DNA from: DATCRE01 sp964235605
GTDB lineage: Bacteria; Bacteroidota; Bacteroidia; Cytophagales; Cyclobacteriaceae
Assembly (NCBI GenBank): GCA_964235605.1
Contig: CAXSCR010000038.1
Span: 1 to 45,519, forward strand
Direction of reading: 5' to 3'
Length of the DNA: 45,519 nt
In this document: piece after piece, positions 7,468 through 13,703 of the stretch
Position numbering within the stretch: position 1 is the stretch's first letter
Layout: each line of letters starts with the position of its first letter
Made by a program: the position numbers and the translations under genes
The notes under the pieces: model-generated
Databases searched by the model: none
Seen by the model: only the letters and a program-made list of their open reading frames with translations
What the model was told of the DNA's origin: nothing

Positions 7468-7497
7468 CGAAGTTATAATATTTATAATGTATATCAA
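7468..7497 (-). promoter_or_regulatory. probable repressor promoter with direct-repeat operator
   Basis: Read on the minus strand, TTG (7497-7495) is followed after exactly 19 bp by TAACTTCG (7475-7468), one mismatch from TAnnTTTG. Within and beside the spacer AATATTTATA occurs at 7477-7486 and again at 7497-7506, exactly 20 bp apart, so two protein units would sit on the same face of the helix. A perfect palindrome TTAACGTTAA (7450-7459) lies between the promoter and the repressor start. Confidence 0.45.
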
Positions 7498-7651
7498 ATA
7501 TTTATATTATGACTTGGTATAAAAAAATAAACAAAACATATACATATTTAGTGCTCATACGTTTAATATTTTAAAGCATTTGTATTTTGTACTTGGTTCA
7601 TGATCTTCATAAGCCGCTCATACTCAAGGAATAAACTAATAATTATAATTT

Positions 7652-7885
7652 ATGCCACACAACCCAAATGTCTCCCAGTATGATTATGATCGACTGCCCA
7701 CGAGTCCTTTTGCCATTTACTTTATGATCGAGGGTACAATATGCCCTAAAAAGATGTTTACCGTAACCAAGAAGCGTATTAATCCAGAAGGATTTAAAGT
7801 TGAGGTCTACGTAAAAGAGCTTAGACGTTACATAGAATTCTTACCAGAAAATTTACAACTTGTAAGTCATTTTCACCTCAATTAA
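7652..7885 (+). CDS. unknown island protein, 77 aa
   Basis: A 77-residue protein, first plus-strand gene after the repressor control region, starting MPHNPNVSQYDYDRLPTSPF. It has no export signal. The middle (KKMFTVTKKRINPEGFKVEV) and the end are beta-strand-like and basic, so a small nucleic-acid-binding or inhibitor fold is possible. It takes the position of a Cro- or antirepressor-type gene, but no helix-turn-helix is visible, so I do not assign that role. No family is recognised. Confidence 0.5.
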   Translation: MPHNPNVSQYDYDRLPTSPFAIYFMIEGTICPKKMFTVTKKRINPEGFKVEVYVKELRRYIEFLPENLQLVSHFHLN

Positions 7886-7908
7886 TATTTTTTCGCACAC
7901 TTTACTTT

Positions 7909-8016
7909 ATGAAATACACGCTCCAAGAGCTGGACCTCATGCTAGATAGAGGCATGATGGTATTTGAATGTTATTATGAATTAGAAACATCATTAGGAGT
8001 AAGGAAGTTTGTGTAA
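7909..8016 (+). CDS. possible 35-residue peptide
   Basis: A short frame (MKYTLQELDLMLDRGMMVFE, ending LGVRKFV) starts 24 bp after the preceding stop in the same direction. The first 25 residues would form an amphipathic helix. Spacing and composition favour a real small gene in the operon, but size alone gives little proof. Confidence 0.35.
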   Translation: MKYTLQELDLMLDRGMMVFECYYELETSLGVRKFV

Positions 8017-8193
8017 AAGTAAAGTCTCGGTTTCTGCGGGATGGTAAAATAAAATGTAGATTCTACCCTTCATATTTTTTTGAGTTATAATATAAATAAA
8101 ACGTATAAATAATAATAAAAAGATATTATTTCGGGCGATGTAATGGCTAAAGGCTTATGACGATCTATTGGTTTACTCATCTGATCATAACAA

Positions 8194-8346
8194 ATGTCAA
8201 GCGGAAAGCGCGGCAAGCAATTGACTTGCTTCAAGGTGCCGGTCGAAACGGATACGTATTCAACTGATACAAATAATAAAAAGATGAACAGCTGGTTAAT
8301 AAAACCGATCAAGAAGGGAGATGGAGATTTTAGCTTTGTGTGGTGA
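8194..8346 (+). CDS. possible 50-residue basic island protein
   Basis: A 50-codon frame (MSSGKRGKQLTCFKVPVETD, ending KGDGDFSFVW) between the small gene at 7909 and the helicase N-domain at 8415. It is basic, varied in composition and has an open, protein-like tail with aromatic residues. There is no Shine-Dalgarno sequence, as is normal for Bacteroidota. An 88-codon frame on the opposite strand (8085-8351) is less convincing. The rest of 8017-8414 shows no other gene. Confidence 0.4.
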   Translation: MSSGKRGKQLTCFKVPVETDTYSTDTNNKKMNSWLIKPIKKGDGDFSFVW

Positions 8347-8414
8347 GACACGGAGGGTAATGGGATAATACGTTAGTTGCAAATCAAATCACATAAATTC
8401 AATATGGAAAAAAG

Positions 8415-8696
8415 ATGAATGTAGTAGACAAAACAGAAAAAATAGGCAATCGGTTATCAAGGATCGAAATCGAGCTTGAAATTCTTGGGCATGTATTAAA
8501 TGTCTCCGAAGATCAAACTGAAGTTATGACGGAGTTGAAAGGTGAAAACTTTTCAGATAATACGAACAGGGGAATTTTTGAATTAATGCAAAACCTGTTT
8601 CATACTGGTTATGATTTAACGTTTGAAGCAATTAATTCTTCCATAGAATTAAAGACTGCTAGCGCTTATGAGCAAGGTCAAATGAAAACACATTAA
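8415..8696 (+). CDS. N-terminal domain of a frameshifted DnaB-type helicase
   Basis: 93 codons. Residues 18-80 follow the N-terminal domain of replicative DnaB helicases: an E-x-E-x-x-x-L-G-x-x-L core (IEIELEILGHVL), then ENFSDNTNRGIFELMQNL, matching the D-F-Y-x-x-x-H-x-x-I-F-x-x-M segment of the family. The frame stops at 8694-8696. The frame of the ATPase domain (next entry) is already open from 8672 and continues the linker (LTNIRDQKLSDSLF and onward). One missing base, for example in the A run at 8685-8688, would join both parts into a normal-length protein of about 459 residues. So this is probably half of a broken gene, unless the base is a sequencing error. No slippery heptamer for programmed shifting is visible. 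Confidence 0.7.
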   Translation: MNVVDKTEKIGNRLSRIEIELEILGHVLNVSEDQTEVMTELKGENFSDNTNRGIFELMQNLFHTGYDLTFEAINSSIELKTASAYEQGQMKTH

Positions 8697-8794
8697 CTAA
8701 CATTCGAGATCAAAAGCTAAGTGATTCATTATTTAATTCGATATCTCTATTAAGGGAGCTTACCAAAAACAGGAAAATATATAATGAGATTCTG

Positions 8795-9793
8795 GTGCGT
8801 GGACATATCATGTTTCAGAACAATGAACCTATCGAACAAGTCATCGCGCATATGTCAAAGATTCTTGTATCCATTGATACCGGAAAAACGGAGACACCAG
8901 TTAACATAATTACTGACTATGTGGTTAATTCTATACTCGATCCAGGTGATCAAGAGAAAGGTCTTTTAACGGGCATCGATGAGTTCGATCTATTGACAGG
9001 GGGAGTAAAGGAAGATCGCTACTATACTATTGGCGGAGAAAGTGGGGGAGGGAAGACTGCTGTTATTATTGATCTTATTGATAGACTTTGCGAGAGGTAT
9101 CCCGATGACATTGCTATGTTATTCTTCTCTCTTGAGATGAGTGAACGTAGAGTTGTTAAAAGATTAATCTCAAGGCAAACAAACTTAACCGATCAGCAGC
9201 TTGAAGGAAGATTAAAACATCTCACAGCTGAACAGAAAGCAATGGTTAACGCTGCTGGCAAAAAGATCAAAGCTTATCCATTAGAGATCGTGTATCAATC
9301 CTTGGATTGTGCACAAATGAATTTACGCATGAGGAAATTTGCACTTGAAAATCAAGGCAAGAAACTTATCGTATTTCTTGATCATATCGGTCTTGTAGTT
9401 GGAGCCACCAATGATCAGCGGGTTAATACAATTCAGGCATCAACGACGATGAAATCGTTTTGTCGTGACTACAATGGATCAGTTTTCGTATTGACTCAAT
9501 TCACCAAAGAGATCGATAGCAACGAGAACAAAAAGAACTATCATAAGCCTCACATGGGATACATTATGGAGTCCGGTAGAATTCGGCAAGATTCAGATTT
9601 TATAGGTTTGATTTGGAGGCCAGAAACAAGATTTTCAACGATCGCATATGGTGGGAATGAAGAGTGGGACACAACAGGTAAGATGATTATTCTCAATGAG
9701 AAAAACAGAGACGGCCAATGCCCCACAGATATGATTCTTAATCACAAGGTTTCTTGTAATAGACTCATTAATTCAACAGACATCTTCAACTAA
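8795..9793 (+). CDS. ATPase domain of DnaB-type replicative helicase (frameshifted gene)
   Basis: 332 residues if started at the GTG at 8795; the frame is open from 8672. It carries the RecA-fold motifs of DnaB: Walker A GGESGGGKTA; LFFSLEMSERRVVKRLIS; Walker B strand LIVFLDHIG, where the usual D-Y-L is D-H-I; VFVLTQF (usual ALSQL); the arginine-finger region MESGRIRQDSDFIGLIWR; and IILNEKNRDG. DnaB unwinds DNA as a hexameric ring ahead of the polymerase. The N-terminal collar and linker are encoded just upstream in another frame (8415-8696). A separate product would lack the collar and probably not work as a ring. No primase gene is visible nearby. Confidence 0.85.
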   Translation: MRGHIMFQNNEPIEQVIAHMSKILVSIDTGKTETPVNIITDYVVNSILDPGDQEKGLLTGIDEFDLLTGGVKEDRYYTIGGESGGGKTAVIIDLIDRLCERYPDDIAMLFFSLEMSERRVVKRLISRQTNLTDQQLEGRLKHLTAEQKAMVNAAGKKIKAYPLEIVYQSLDCAQMNLRMRKFALENQGKKLIVFLDHIGLVVGATNDQRVNTIQASTTMKSFCRDYNGSVFVLTQFTKEIDSNENKKNYHKPHMGYIMESGRIRQDSDFIGLIWRPETRFSTIAYGGNEEWDTTGKMIILNEKNRDGQCPTDMILNHKVSCNRLINSTDIFN

Positions 9794-9801
9794 ATTATAC
9801 T

Positions 9802-9981
9802 ATGTACTTGGAAGGATTCACACCTGCCTTTTCACGGAGGCAACTTGATGAATTAAATAAAGCAAAGAAATTCATTCGACTTAAAAAGAAGCTAATGTCA
9901 AAAAAGGATTTCTATCGATTATATCCATTCAAGCTTTTTGAAGAAAGCAATTCAATTTTAAAAACCCCAAACAATGACTGA
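9802..9981 (+). CDS. small basic protein coupled to the nuclease gene
   Basis: A 59-residue frame (MYLEGFTPAFSRRQLDELNK and onward) begins 8 bp after the helicase gene and ends with TGA at 9979-9981, overlapping the nuclease ATG at 9974 by 8 bp. Such tight packing on both sides supports a real gene. It is strongly basic (KKFIRLKKKLMSKKDFYRLY) and helical, suggesting nucleic-acid or protein binding. A helicase- or nuclease-associated factor is possible but unproven; no family is recognised. Confidence 0.55.
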   Translation: MYLEGFTPAFSRRQLDELNKAKKFIRLKKKLMSKKDFYRLYPFKLFEESNSILKTPNND

Positions 9982-10849
9982 TGAGATTAAAAGAAAAATA
10001 CACAATGATGTTCGGAGAATAAACCAGTCTAAAATAAAGAGGCTATCCAGAACTCTTGTATGCGCCAAAAGATACTTCATGGAAGAGATCAGTGGTGAAT
10101 TAAAAAGAAAGGCCACTGAAGCGATGGTCAAAGGACAATACTTTGAGTACAAGAACTGGGGTACACCACCAAAAGAGGGGGGTATCCCTGAAATACCTTT
10201 ACTTAAAAGGGGTGGCAAATCAACAGATCATAAACGTATCGATGAATGGGTTGCAAAGTTTGATGGGATCATGAAACGTCACGGAATTAAAGTTATTAAG
10301 ACAGATTTTAAGATAGAAGTCAAACTTGATTCTGATACAGTCGCATTTGGGACTTTAGATGCTTTGGTAGAATACAAAGGCTTGCCATACATCATGGATC
10401 TTAAACTTACCGTCAATGTCACAAGCACGTTTGGTGATTTTGCTTGGGGTAACTTTACAACTTTGCAAGATCCTAATATTCCTAATCTTTATACCGATAA
10501 ACAAGATGACAATGGAGGCAAAGAAATGGATCTTATACAGGCCCATGCGTACATGCACGACATCGAATTATTGACTAAAAGAAAATGGGGATTTCTTTAC
10601 GCTGTGTTTGATTACAAAAAGAATCCTGAGTACAAAATCATTGAAGTGAAGTTCTCTCAGACAGAGCGTGATAAACTTATCGAACGTACCAACGAGACTA
10701 AGTATAAACTTAATCTATTCAAGAGATTGAATTACGAAGCAATGCCATCAGAAATGGAATGCAAAGCATGCAAAGCTTTGGAGTGTAATTCAAGATACGT
10801 ACAGGACGTTGATCATTCTGAAACAACAGAAACCAATAACATATTATAG
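9974..10849 (+). CDS. Cas4/RecB-like PD-(D/E)XK exonuclease with candidate Fe-S cysteines
   Basis: A 291-residue nuclease. The core reads GTLDALVEYKGLPYIMDLKLT, giving D129, D142 and K144 of the D...D-x-K active site; a Q-A-x-x-Y segment (DLIQAHAYMHD) follows, as in RecB-family exonucleases. Cys30 (RTLVCAKRYF) plus C263, C266 and C271 (CKACKALEC) match the one-plus-three cysteine layout that holds a 4Fe-4S cluster in Cas4 and AddB. It therefore likely chews DNA ends to single strands that the Sak4-like ATPase and SSB-like protein could use for annealing. The start ATG overlaps the small gene before it. No CRISPR array or other cas gene is present, so a CRISPR role is not suggested. Confidence 0.75.
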   Translation: MTDEIKRKIHNDVRRINQSKIKRLSRTLVCAKRYFMEEISGELKRKATEAMVKGQYFEYKNWGTPPKEGGIPEIPLLKRGGKSTDHKRIDEWVAKFDGIMKRHGIKVIKTDFKIEVKLDSDTVAFGTLDALVEYKGLPYIMDLKLTVNVTSTFGDFAWGNFTTLQDPNIPNLYTDKQDDNGGKEMDLIQAHAYMHDIELLTKRKWGFLYAVFDYKKNPEYKIIEVKFSQTERDKLIERTNETKYKLNLFKRLNYEAMPSEMECKACKALECNSRYVQDVDHSETTETNNIL

Positions 10850-10913
10850 TTCAAGCAAAAAAAAGTCATTGTCGGGTGACAGTGATCCGTAGTAGTATTC
10901 GAAAAGAGTAAGT

Positions 10914-11105
10914 ATGAACATTGAAGAAATTATTGCAGAAAAAGTTGAAGGACAGTACCCTTATTTCATTTTGGTGAAATGAAAAGCTGTAATCTAAGGT
11001 ATGATAGAGATCGAAATGATTTAATACCAGCCCTGTATTAAATGAGACACCAGAAGAGTGGAGTATTGCTTTAACCAAGAATTACAGAAAAGACTATTCG
11101 CCGTA
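10914..11105 (+). pseudogene. decayed small gene before the HTH gene
   Basis: A 22-codon frame (MNIEEIIAEKVEGQYPYFIL, stop at 10980-10982) is followed, in another frame open from 11020, by a protein-like stretch VLNETPEEWSIALTKNY and RKDYSPYSYDIN. Together they look like two ends of one small protein with several stops between. The second frame runs on into the start of the HTH gene. No family is recognised; the call rests only on amino-acid composition. Confidence 0.3.
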
Positions 11106-11110
11106 TTCAT

Positions 11111-11362
11111 ATGATATTAACTACAGAACAATTACTTCAAGAGTTTCGGATAATAATGAAAGAGGAAATAAGAGAAGCCTTAAAGACTAAGGAGGCTAAG
11201 CTGTACACCAGAGAAGAAGCGTGTGCTACGTTGAGGATTAGTAAGTCTACTTATCATGAGTGGGTGAAGGATGATAAGATTAGACCATCTACAAGAAATG
11301 GTAAGGTTCTTATTCATGAAGATGAGATTAAAAGAGTATTGTCAATAAATAAGGGGAGATAG
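11111..11362 (+). CDS. HTH_17 (excisionase-like) DNA-binding protein
   Basis: An 83-residue protein. Residues 1-30 form an acidic/basic helix (LLQEFRIIMKEEIREALKTK). Residues 31-80 form the MerR/excisionase-type helix-turn-helix with wing: YTREEACATLRISKSTYHEW, then DKIRPSTRNGKVLIHEDEI. Such proteins are frequent at the ends of Bacteroidota mobile elements, where they act in excision or transcription control. It is the last gene of the island before a strong terminator and the tRNA-Lys. The expected partner integrase is not in this window, so an excisionase role cannot be confirmed; a promoter regulator is equally possible. Confidence 0.75.
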   Translation: MILTTEQLLQEFRIIMKEEIREALKTKEAKLYTREEACATLRISKSTYHEWVKDDKIRPSTRNGKVLIHEDEIKRVLSINKGR

Positions 11363-11398
11363 TTTTCCCACCATTTCAGAAAGACTGAATTAACAGAG

Positions 11399-11421
11399 AC
11401 CCCTTTCGAGGGGTTTTTTGT
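11399..11421 (+). terminator. intrinsic terminator closing the island
   Basis: ACCCCT (11399-11404), a TTCG tetraloop, AGGGGT (11409-11414) and a T tract to 11419 form a textbook terminator 37 bp after the HTH gene. Confidence 0.85.
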
Positions 11422-11515
11422 TTATAGGATCTTCGACATCCTTAAGTAAACCACACCCAGTACAACACCTAAAAGTCCGACTTCTTTGTTTTTGGCCTAA
11501 TTTAAGGCACAACCG

Positions 11516-11588
11516 TGATCCTGCTGGGACTCGAACCCAGGACCCATACATTAAAAGTGTATTGCTCTACCAACTGAGCTACAGAATC
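11516..11588 (-). tRNA. tRNA-Lys (anticodon UUU)
   Basis: The minus strand folds into a full cloverleaf. The acceptor stem is GATTCTG/CAGGATC with one G-U. The D-arm is GCTCAGTTGGTAGAGC, the anticodon arm is ATACA-CTTTTAA-TGTAT with anticodon TTT, and the T-arm is CTGGGTTCGAGTCCCAG. The discriminator base is A at 11516. CCA is not encoded. The promoter at 11633-11662 matches the Bacteroidota consensus exactly. The 3' end faces the phage-like island, the usual side of integration into tRNA genes, but I find no second copy of the tRNA 3' end near 570-1350. Confidence 0.97.
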
Positions 11589-11632
11589 TACTAAATTTGT
11601 CTCAATTGCGACGTTTTCCGTAATTGAGGACG

Positions 11633-11662
11633 CAAAGGTAACAACATATGAAAAAAATGCAA
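11633..11662 (-). promoter_or_regulatory. promoter of tRNA-Lys
   Basis: On the minus strand TTG (11662-11660), 19 bp, then TACCTTTG (11640-11633) match TTG-N19-TAnnTTTG without a mismatch. The predicted start near 11627 lies about 38 nt before the tRNA 5' end. The -33 element overlaps the first codons of the divergent gene at 11648. Confidence 0.75.
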
Positions 11663-12391
11663 TGCCCAAATTTAAAATTTCTGAAATTGATGATAATACT
11701 TTCAGTTTGTTCATTTAGTACGATGGCACAAACGTCGTCGCACCGATTAGATGTGGCAGATTCACTCTTTAGGGCAAAAAGATATGTTGAATCTTATGAA
11801 CAATATCAAAATATACTTGAAAGCAAACAGTATAGTACAGCCATGTTATTGAAAATGGCCTACATACAAGAAGGATTGAATCATATTGGCCAAGCAATGT
11901 ATTATCTCAACTTGTATTTTCTTGCATCGAACGACAAGTCTGTGTTAAGCAAAATGGAGACGATGGCAACGAAGTTTAATCTAGAAGGCTACGAGACATC
12001 TGATAAAGATCAATTTTTATCATTTTATCACGATTATAATTTTTACATCTCTATTTTTTTAGCGGCATTGTTATGCTTATTTATCAGTATCATTTTTTAC
12101 ACGAGATTTAAACGAAAAAAACGTCCTATTGTATCTGTAGTTTTTATGGTGATTGTCATCATCGGTTTTTTTGTTCACTTAAATTTTGGCGACCGTATTA
12201 CCACAGGAGTTATCGCAGAGTCTGATACGTTTATTATGGAAGGTCCTTCAGCTGGAGCACCCGTTACCAAAGTAGTTAATGAAGGTCATCGGGTTGAAGT
12301 TCTTGGTGAGAAAGATGTTTGGCTAAAAGTAAAATGGAACGATGAAATTGCTTATGTAAAAAGCAATCGCATTTTACCTATAGAATTCTGA
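11648..12391 (+). CDS. TPR plus SH3-like membrane protein
   Basis: A 247-residue protein. It has a signal peptide (ILSVCSFSTMAQ) and a short TPR region, residues 34-100: ADSLFRAKRYVESYEQYQNI, then MAYIQEGLNHIGQAMYYLNL. Two membrane helices follow (about 132-152 and 162-178) around a basic loop FKRKKR. A bacterial SH3-like domain (185-245) ends it, with VIAESDTFIMEGPSAGAPV and VEVLGEKDVWLKVKWNDEIAYVKS, the usual W-x-x-V and Y-V-x-S pattern. Related two-part TPR/SH3 proteins (BatE-like) occur in Bacteroidota envelopes, but the bat operon is not here. The start overlaps the tRNA-Lys promoter; an internal ATG five codons later may be used instead. Envelope function inferred, substrate unknown. 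Confidence 0.7.
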   Translation: MKKMQCPNLKFLKLMIILSVCSFSTMAQTSSHRLDVADSLFRAKRYVESYEQYQNILESKQYSTAMLLKMAYIQEGLNHIGQAMYYLNLYFLASNDKSVLSKMETMATKFNLEGYETSDKDQFLSFYHDYNFYISIFLAALLCLFISIIFYTRFKRKKRPIVSVVFMVIVIIGFFVHLNFGDRITTGVIAESDTFIMEGPSAGAPVTKVVNEGHRVEVLGEKDVWLKVKWNDEIAYVKSNRILPIEF

Positions 12392-12588
12392 TTCTAATAT
12401 GGATTTATAGTGTTAAAATATTTACGATGTAATGCTAATTATATACAATTGTTATAACATTAATATACCCTAACAACCAATAGCTCGTATCAACCTAACA
12501 TTCGTTATAAGAGAATTGTAAAATTTTTTCTTCGTTTTACTTGAATTGCAGTCAATAATTTTTGAAAATTGTATTCACACAGAATAGA

Positions 12589-12705
12589 ATGTTGAATAAA
12601 ATTACAATATCAGAACCTACATTTACTAACACGTTGTTAGTAAACCGTATTTCTGTGCTTCTGGTCGTACTCCTTGGTAAATATGAGGGCACGGCAGTGA
12701 TTTAA
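12589..12705 (+). CDS. ilvL-like: ilv operon leader peptide
   Basis: A 38-codon peptide (MLNKITISEPTFTNTLLVNR, then ISVLLVVLLGKYEGTAVI). It holds 7 Leu, 5 Val and 4 Ile; in the core TLLVNRISVLLVVLLG 11 of 16 residues are branched-chain amino acids. It ends 22 bp before a perfect terminator hairpin and 95 bp before ilvE. This is the arrangement of leader-peptide attenuators, in which a ribosome stalled for lack of charged Leu-, Val- or Ile-tRNA prevents terminator formation. The peptide itself is expected to have no other function. A smaller start at codon 2 (TTG) would not change this reading. Confidence 0.75.
   Translation: MLNKITISEPTFTNTLLVNRISVLLVVLLGKYEGTAVI
12622..12644 (+). repeat. 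perfect 10-bp palindrome inside the leader-peptide gene
   Basis: TTTACTAACA and TGTTAGTAAA pair perfectly around CGT. The hairpin starts just before and ends within the first branched-chain codons. It could be the pause hairpin that synchronises polymerase with the ribosome, as in enteric attenuators, or a protein-binding palindrome. Confidence 0.6.
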
Positions 12706-12763
12706 AATATAAAAAGCACTACATAAGAAACCGTCCCGATACTCTCGGGACGGTTTTGTTTTA
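12687..12763 (+). promoter_or_regulatory. transcription attenuator of the ilv operon (antiterminator/terminator)
   Basis: Terminator: AAACCGTCCCGA (12728-12739) pairs perfectly with TCGGGACGGTTT (12745-12756), loop TACTC, followed by TTTTGTTTTA. Antiterminator: GGGCACGG (12687-12694), inside the last codons of the leader peptide, can pair with CCGTCCC (12731-12737) with one bulged C, which would break the terminator stem. A ribosome that finishes the peptide covers 12687-12694 and lets the terminator form. One stalled in the Leu/Val run ending at 12675 leaves that segment free. Confidence 0.75.
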
Positions 12764-12800
12764 TAGGGTTGAGCACAAACTAACAGTTGTTTAAAAAAAT

Positions 12801-13688
12801 ATGTATTACAATCAGGAAACGGTACTTTTTCTTAACGGCAAGTTTGTCAAGGCCGCAGAAGCGCATACTGATCTGTATAGCCAAACGTTGCATTATGGTT
12901 ACGGTGTGTTTGATGGCATCCGTTCATACCAAACGGTGAATGGGGTAAAAATTTTTAAAGCATACGAGCACTTCGAGCGTTTAAGAATGGGATGTAAACA
13001 AGTTAACATTCCTTTTGATTATGACATTGAAGAACTAACACAAAGCAGCTATCAACTGTTGGCAAAAAATAATCTTACCGACGCGTACATCCGACCTTTA
13101 GTTTATTGTGGTCCGAATATGAATTTAGGTAGCCCGCAAGAAGTATACATGATGATGTGTGCTTGGAAGTGGGGAAAGTACCTAGGCGATAATCCAGTTA
13201 AACTTTGTATATCTTCTTATCAACGTCCTAATCCAAACTCAGTAAAACTTGAAGCAAAATTTTGTGGCAATTATTTCAATTCCATATTAGCATCGAGCGA
13301 AGCAAAAGTTCGGGGTTATGATGAAGCGTTGTTACTTGACATGAATGGCAATGTTTCACAAACGCCAGGTGCAAACTTCTTCTTAGAAAAAGATGGCGTT
13401 TTATACACCGCTCCAGCTGGTCACATTCTTCCAGGTATTACACGTACTTCGGTGATTAGTATTTGCCGTGAATTAGATATACCAGTTATAGAAAAATCAT
13501 TCAAGCCCGCAGAACTTGAAAATGCAGACAGCGCCTTTCTATGTGGCACAGCTACAGAAATAGCAGGTGTTGAATCGATTGATGCCAAGCCATTTAAAAA
13601 AGAATGGAAGGATAGTATTGGTTTACTTATACAAGAAGCATATAAGAGTCAGGTTTTAGATAAGTCCTTTAGTTATGTGATTATTTAG
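12801..13688 (+). CDS. ilvE: branched-chain amino-acid aminotransferase
   Basis: A 295-residue class IV PLP aminotransferase. It moves an amino group between glutamate and the 2-oxo acids of Val, Leu and Ile, the last step of their synthesis. Seen: HYGYGVFDGIRSY near the N-terminus, catalytic Lys153 (EAKFCGNYFNS), GYDEALLLD, LPGITRTSVI and the final FLCGTATEIAGV. In enzymes of the E. coli type the segment after LLLD reads xGxVxEGxGENxF, where Glu binds the PLP ring nitrogen. Here it reads GNVSQTPGANFF with Gln at that place, perhaps a lineage variant. First gene after the attenuator; ilvD follows after a 179-bp spacer containing short repeats. Confidence 0.9.
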   Translation: MYYNQETVLFLNGKFVKAAEAHTDLYSQTLHYGYGVFDGIRSYQTVNGVKIFKAYEHFERLRMGCKQVNIPFDYDIEELTQSSYQLLAKNNLTDAYIRPLVYCGPNMNLGSPQEVYMMMCAWKWGKYLGDNPVKLCISSYQRPNPNSVKLEAKFCGNYFNSILASSEAKVRGYDEALLLDMNGNVSQTPGANFFLEKDGVLYTAPAGHILPGITRTSVISICRELDIPVIEKSFKPAELENADSAFLCGTATEIAGVESIDAKPFKKEWKDSIGLLIQEAYKSQVLDKSFSYVII

Positions 13689-13703
13689 TCGATGGTAAAT
13701 ATG

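Noticed and set aside
7509..7574. 21-codon frame within the repressor control region
   Set aside because: Very short, low-complexity (Lys, Tyr, Thr from AT-rich sequence) and overlapping predicted operator repeats.
8085..8351. 88-residue frame on the minus strand with a hydrophobic stretch
   Set aside because: Composition is unusual, it ends in a run of Tyr/Leu from AT-rich DNA, and a better small frame (8194-8346) lies on the opposite strand.
8669..8700. Programmed -1 frameshift site joining the helicase halves
   Set aside because: No X-XXY-YYZ heptamer in the right frame and no clear downstream pseudoknot; a mutation or sequencing error is simpler.
9974..10849. Part of a CRISPR-Cas system because of the Cas4-like nuclease
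   Set aside because: No repeat-spacer array and no cas1, cas2 or effector gene is visible anywhere in the window.
11502..11714. 70-residue frame on the minus strand reading VAQLVEQ...GSSPSRIT
   Set aside because: It translates straight through the tRNA-Lys gene; this peptide pattern is a well-known artefact of tRNA sequence.
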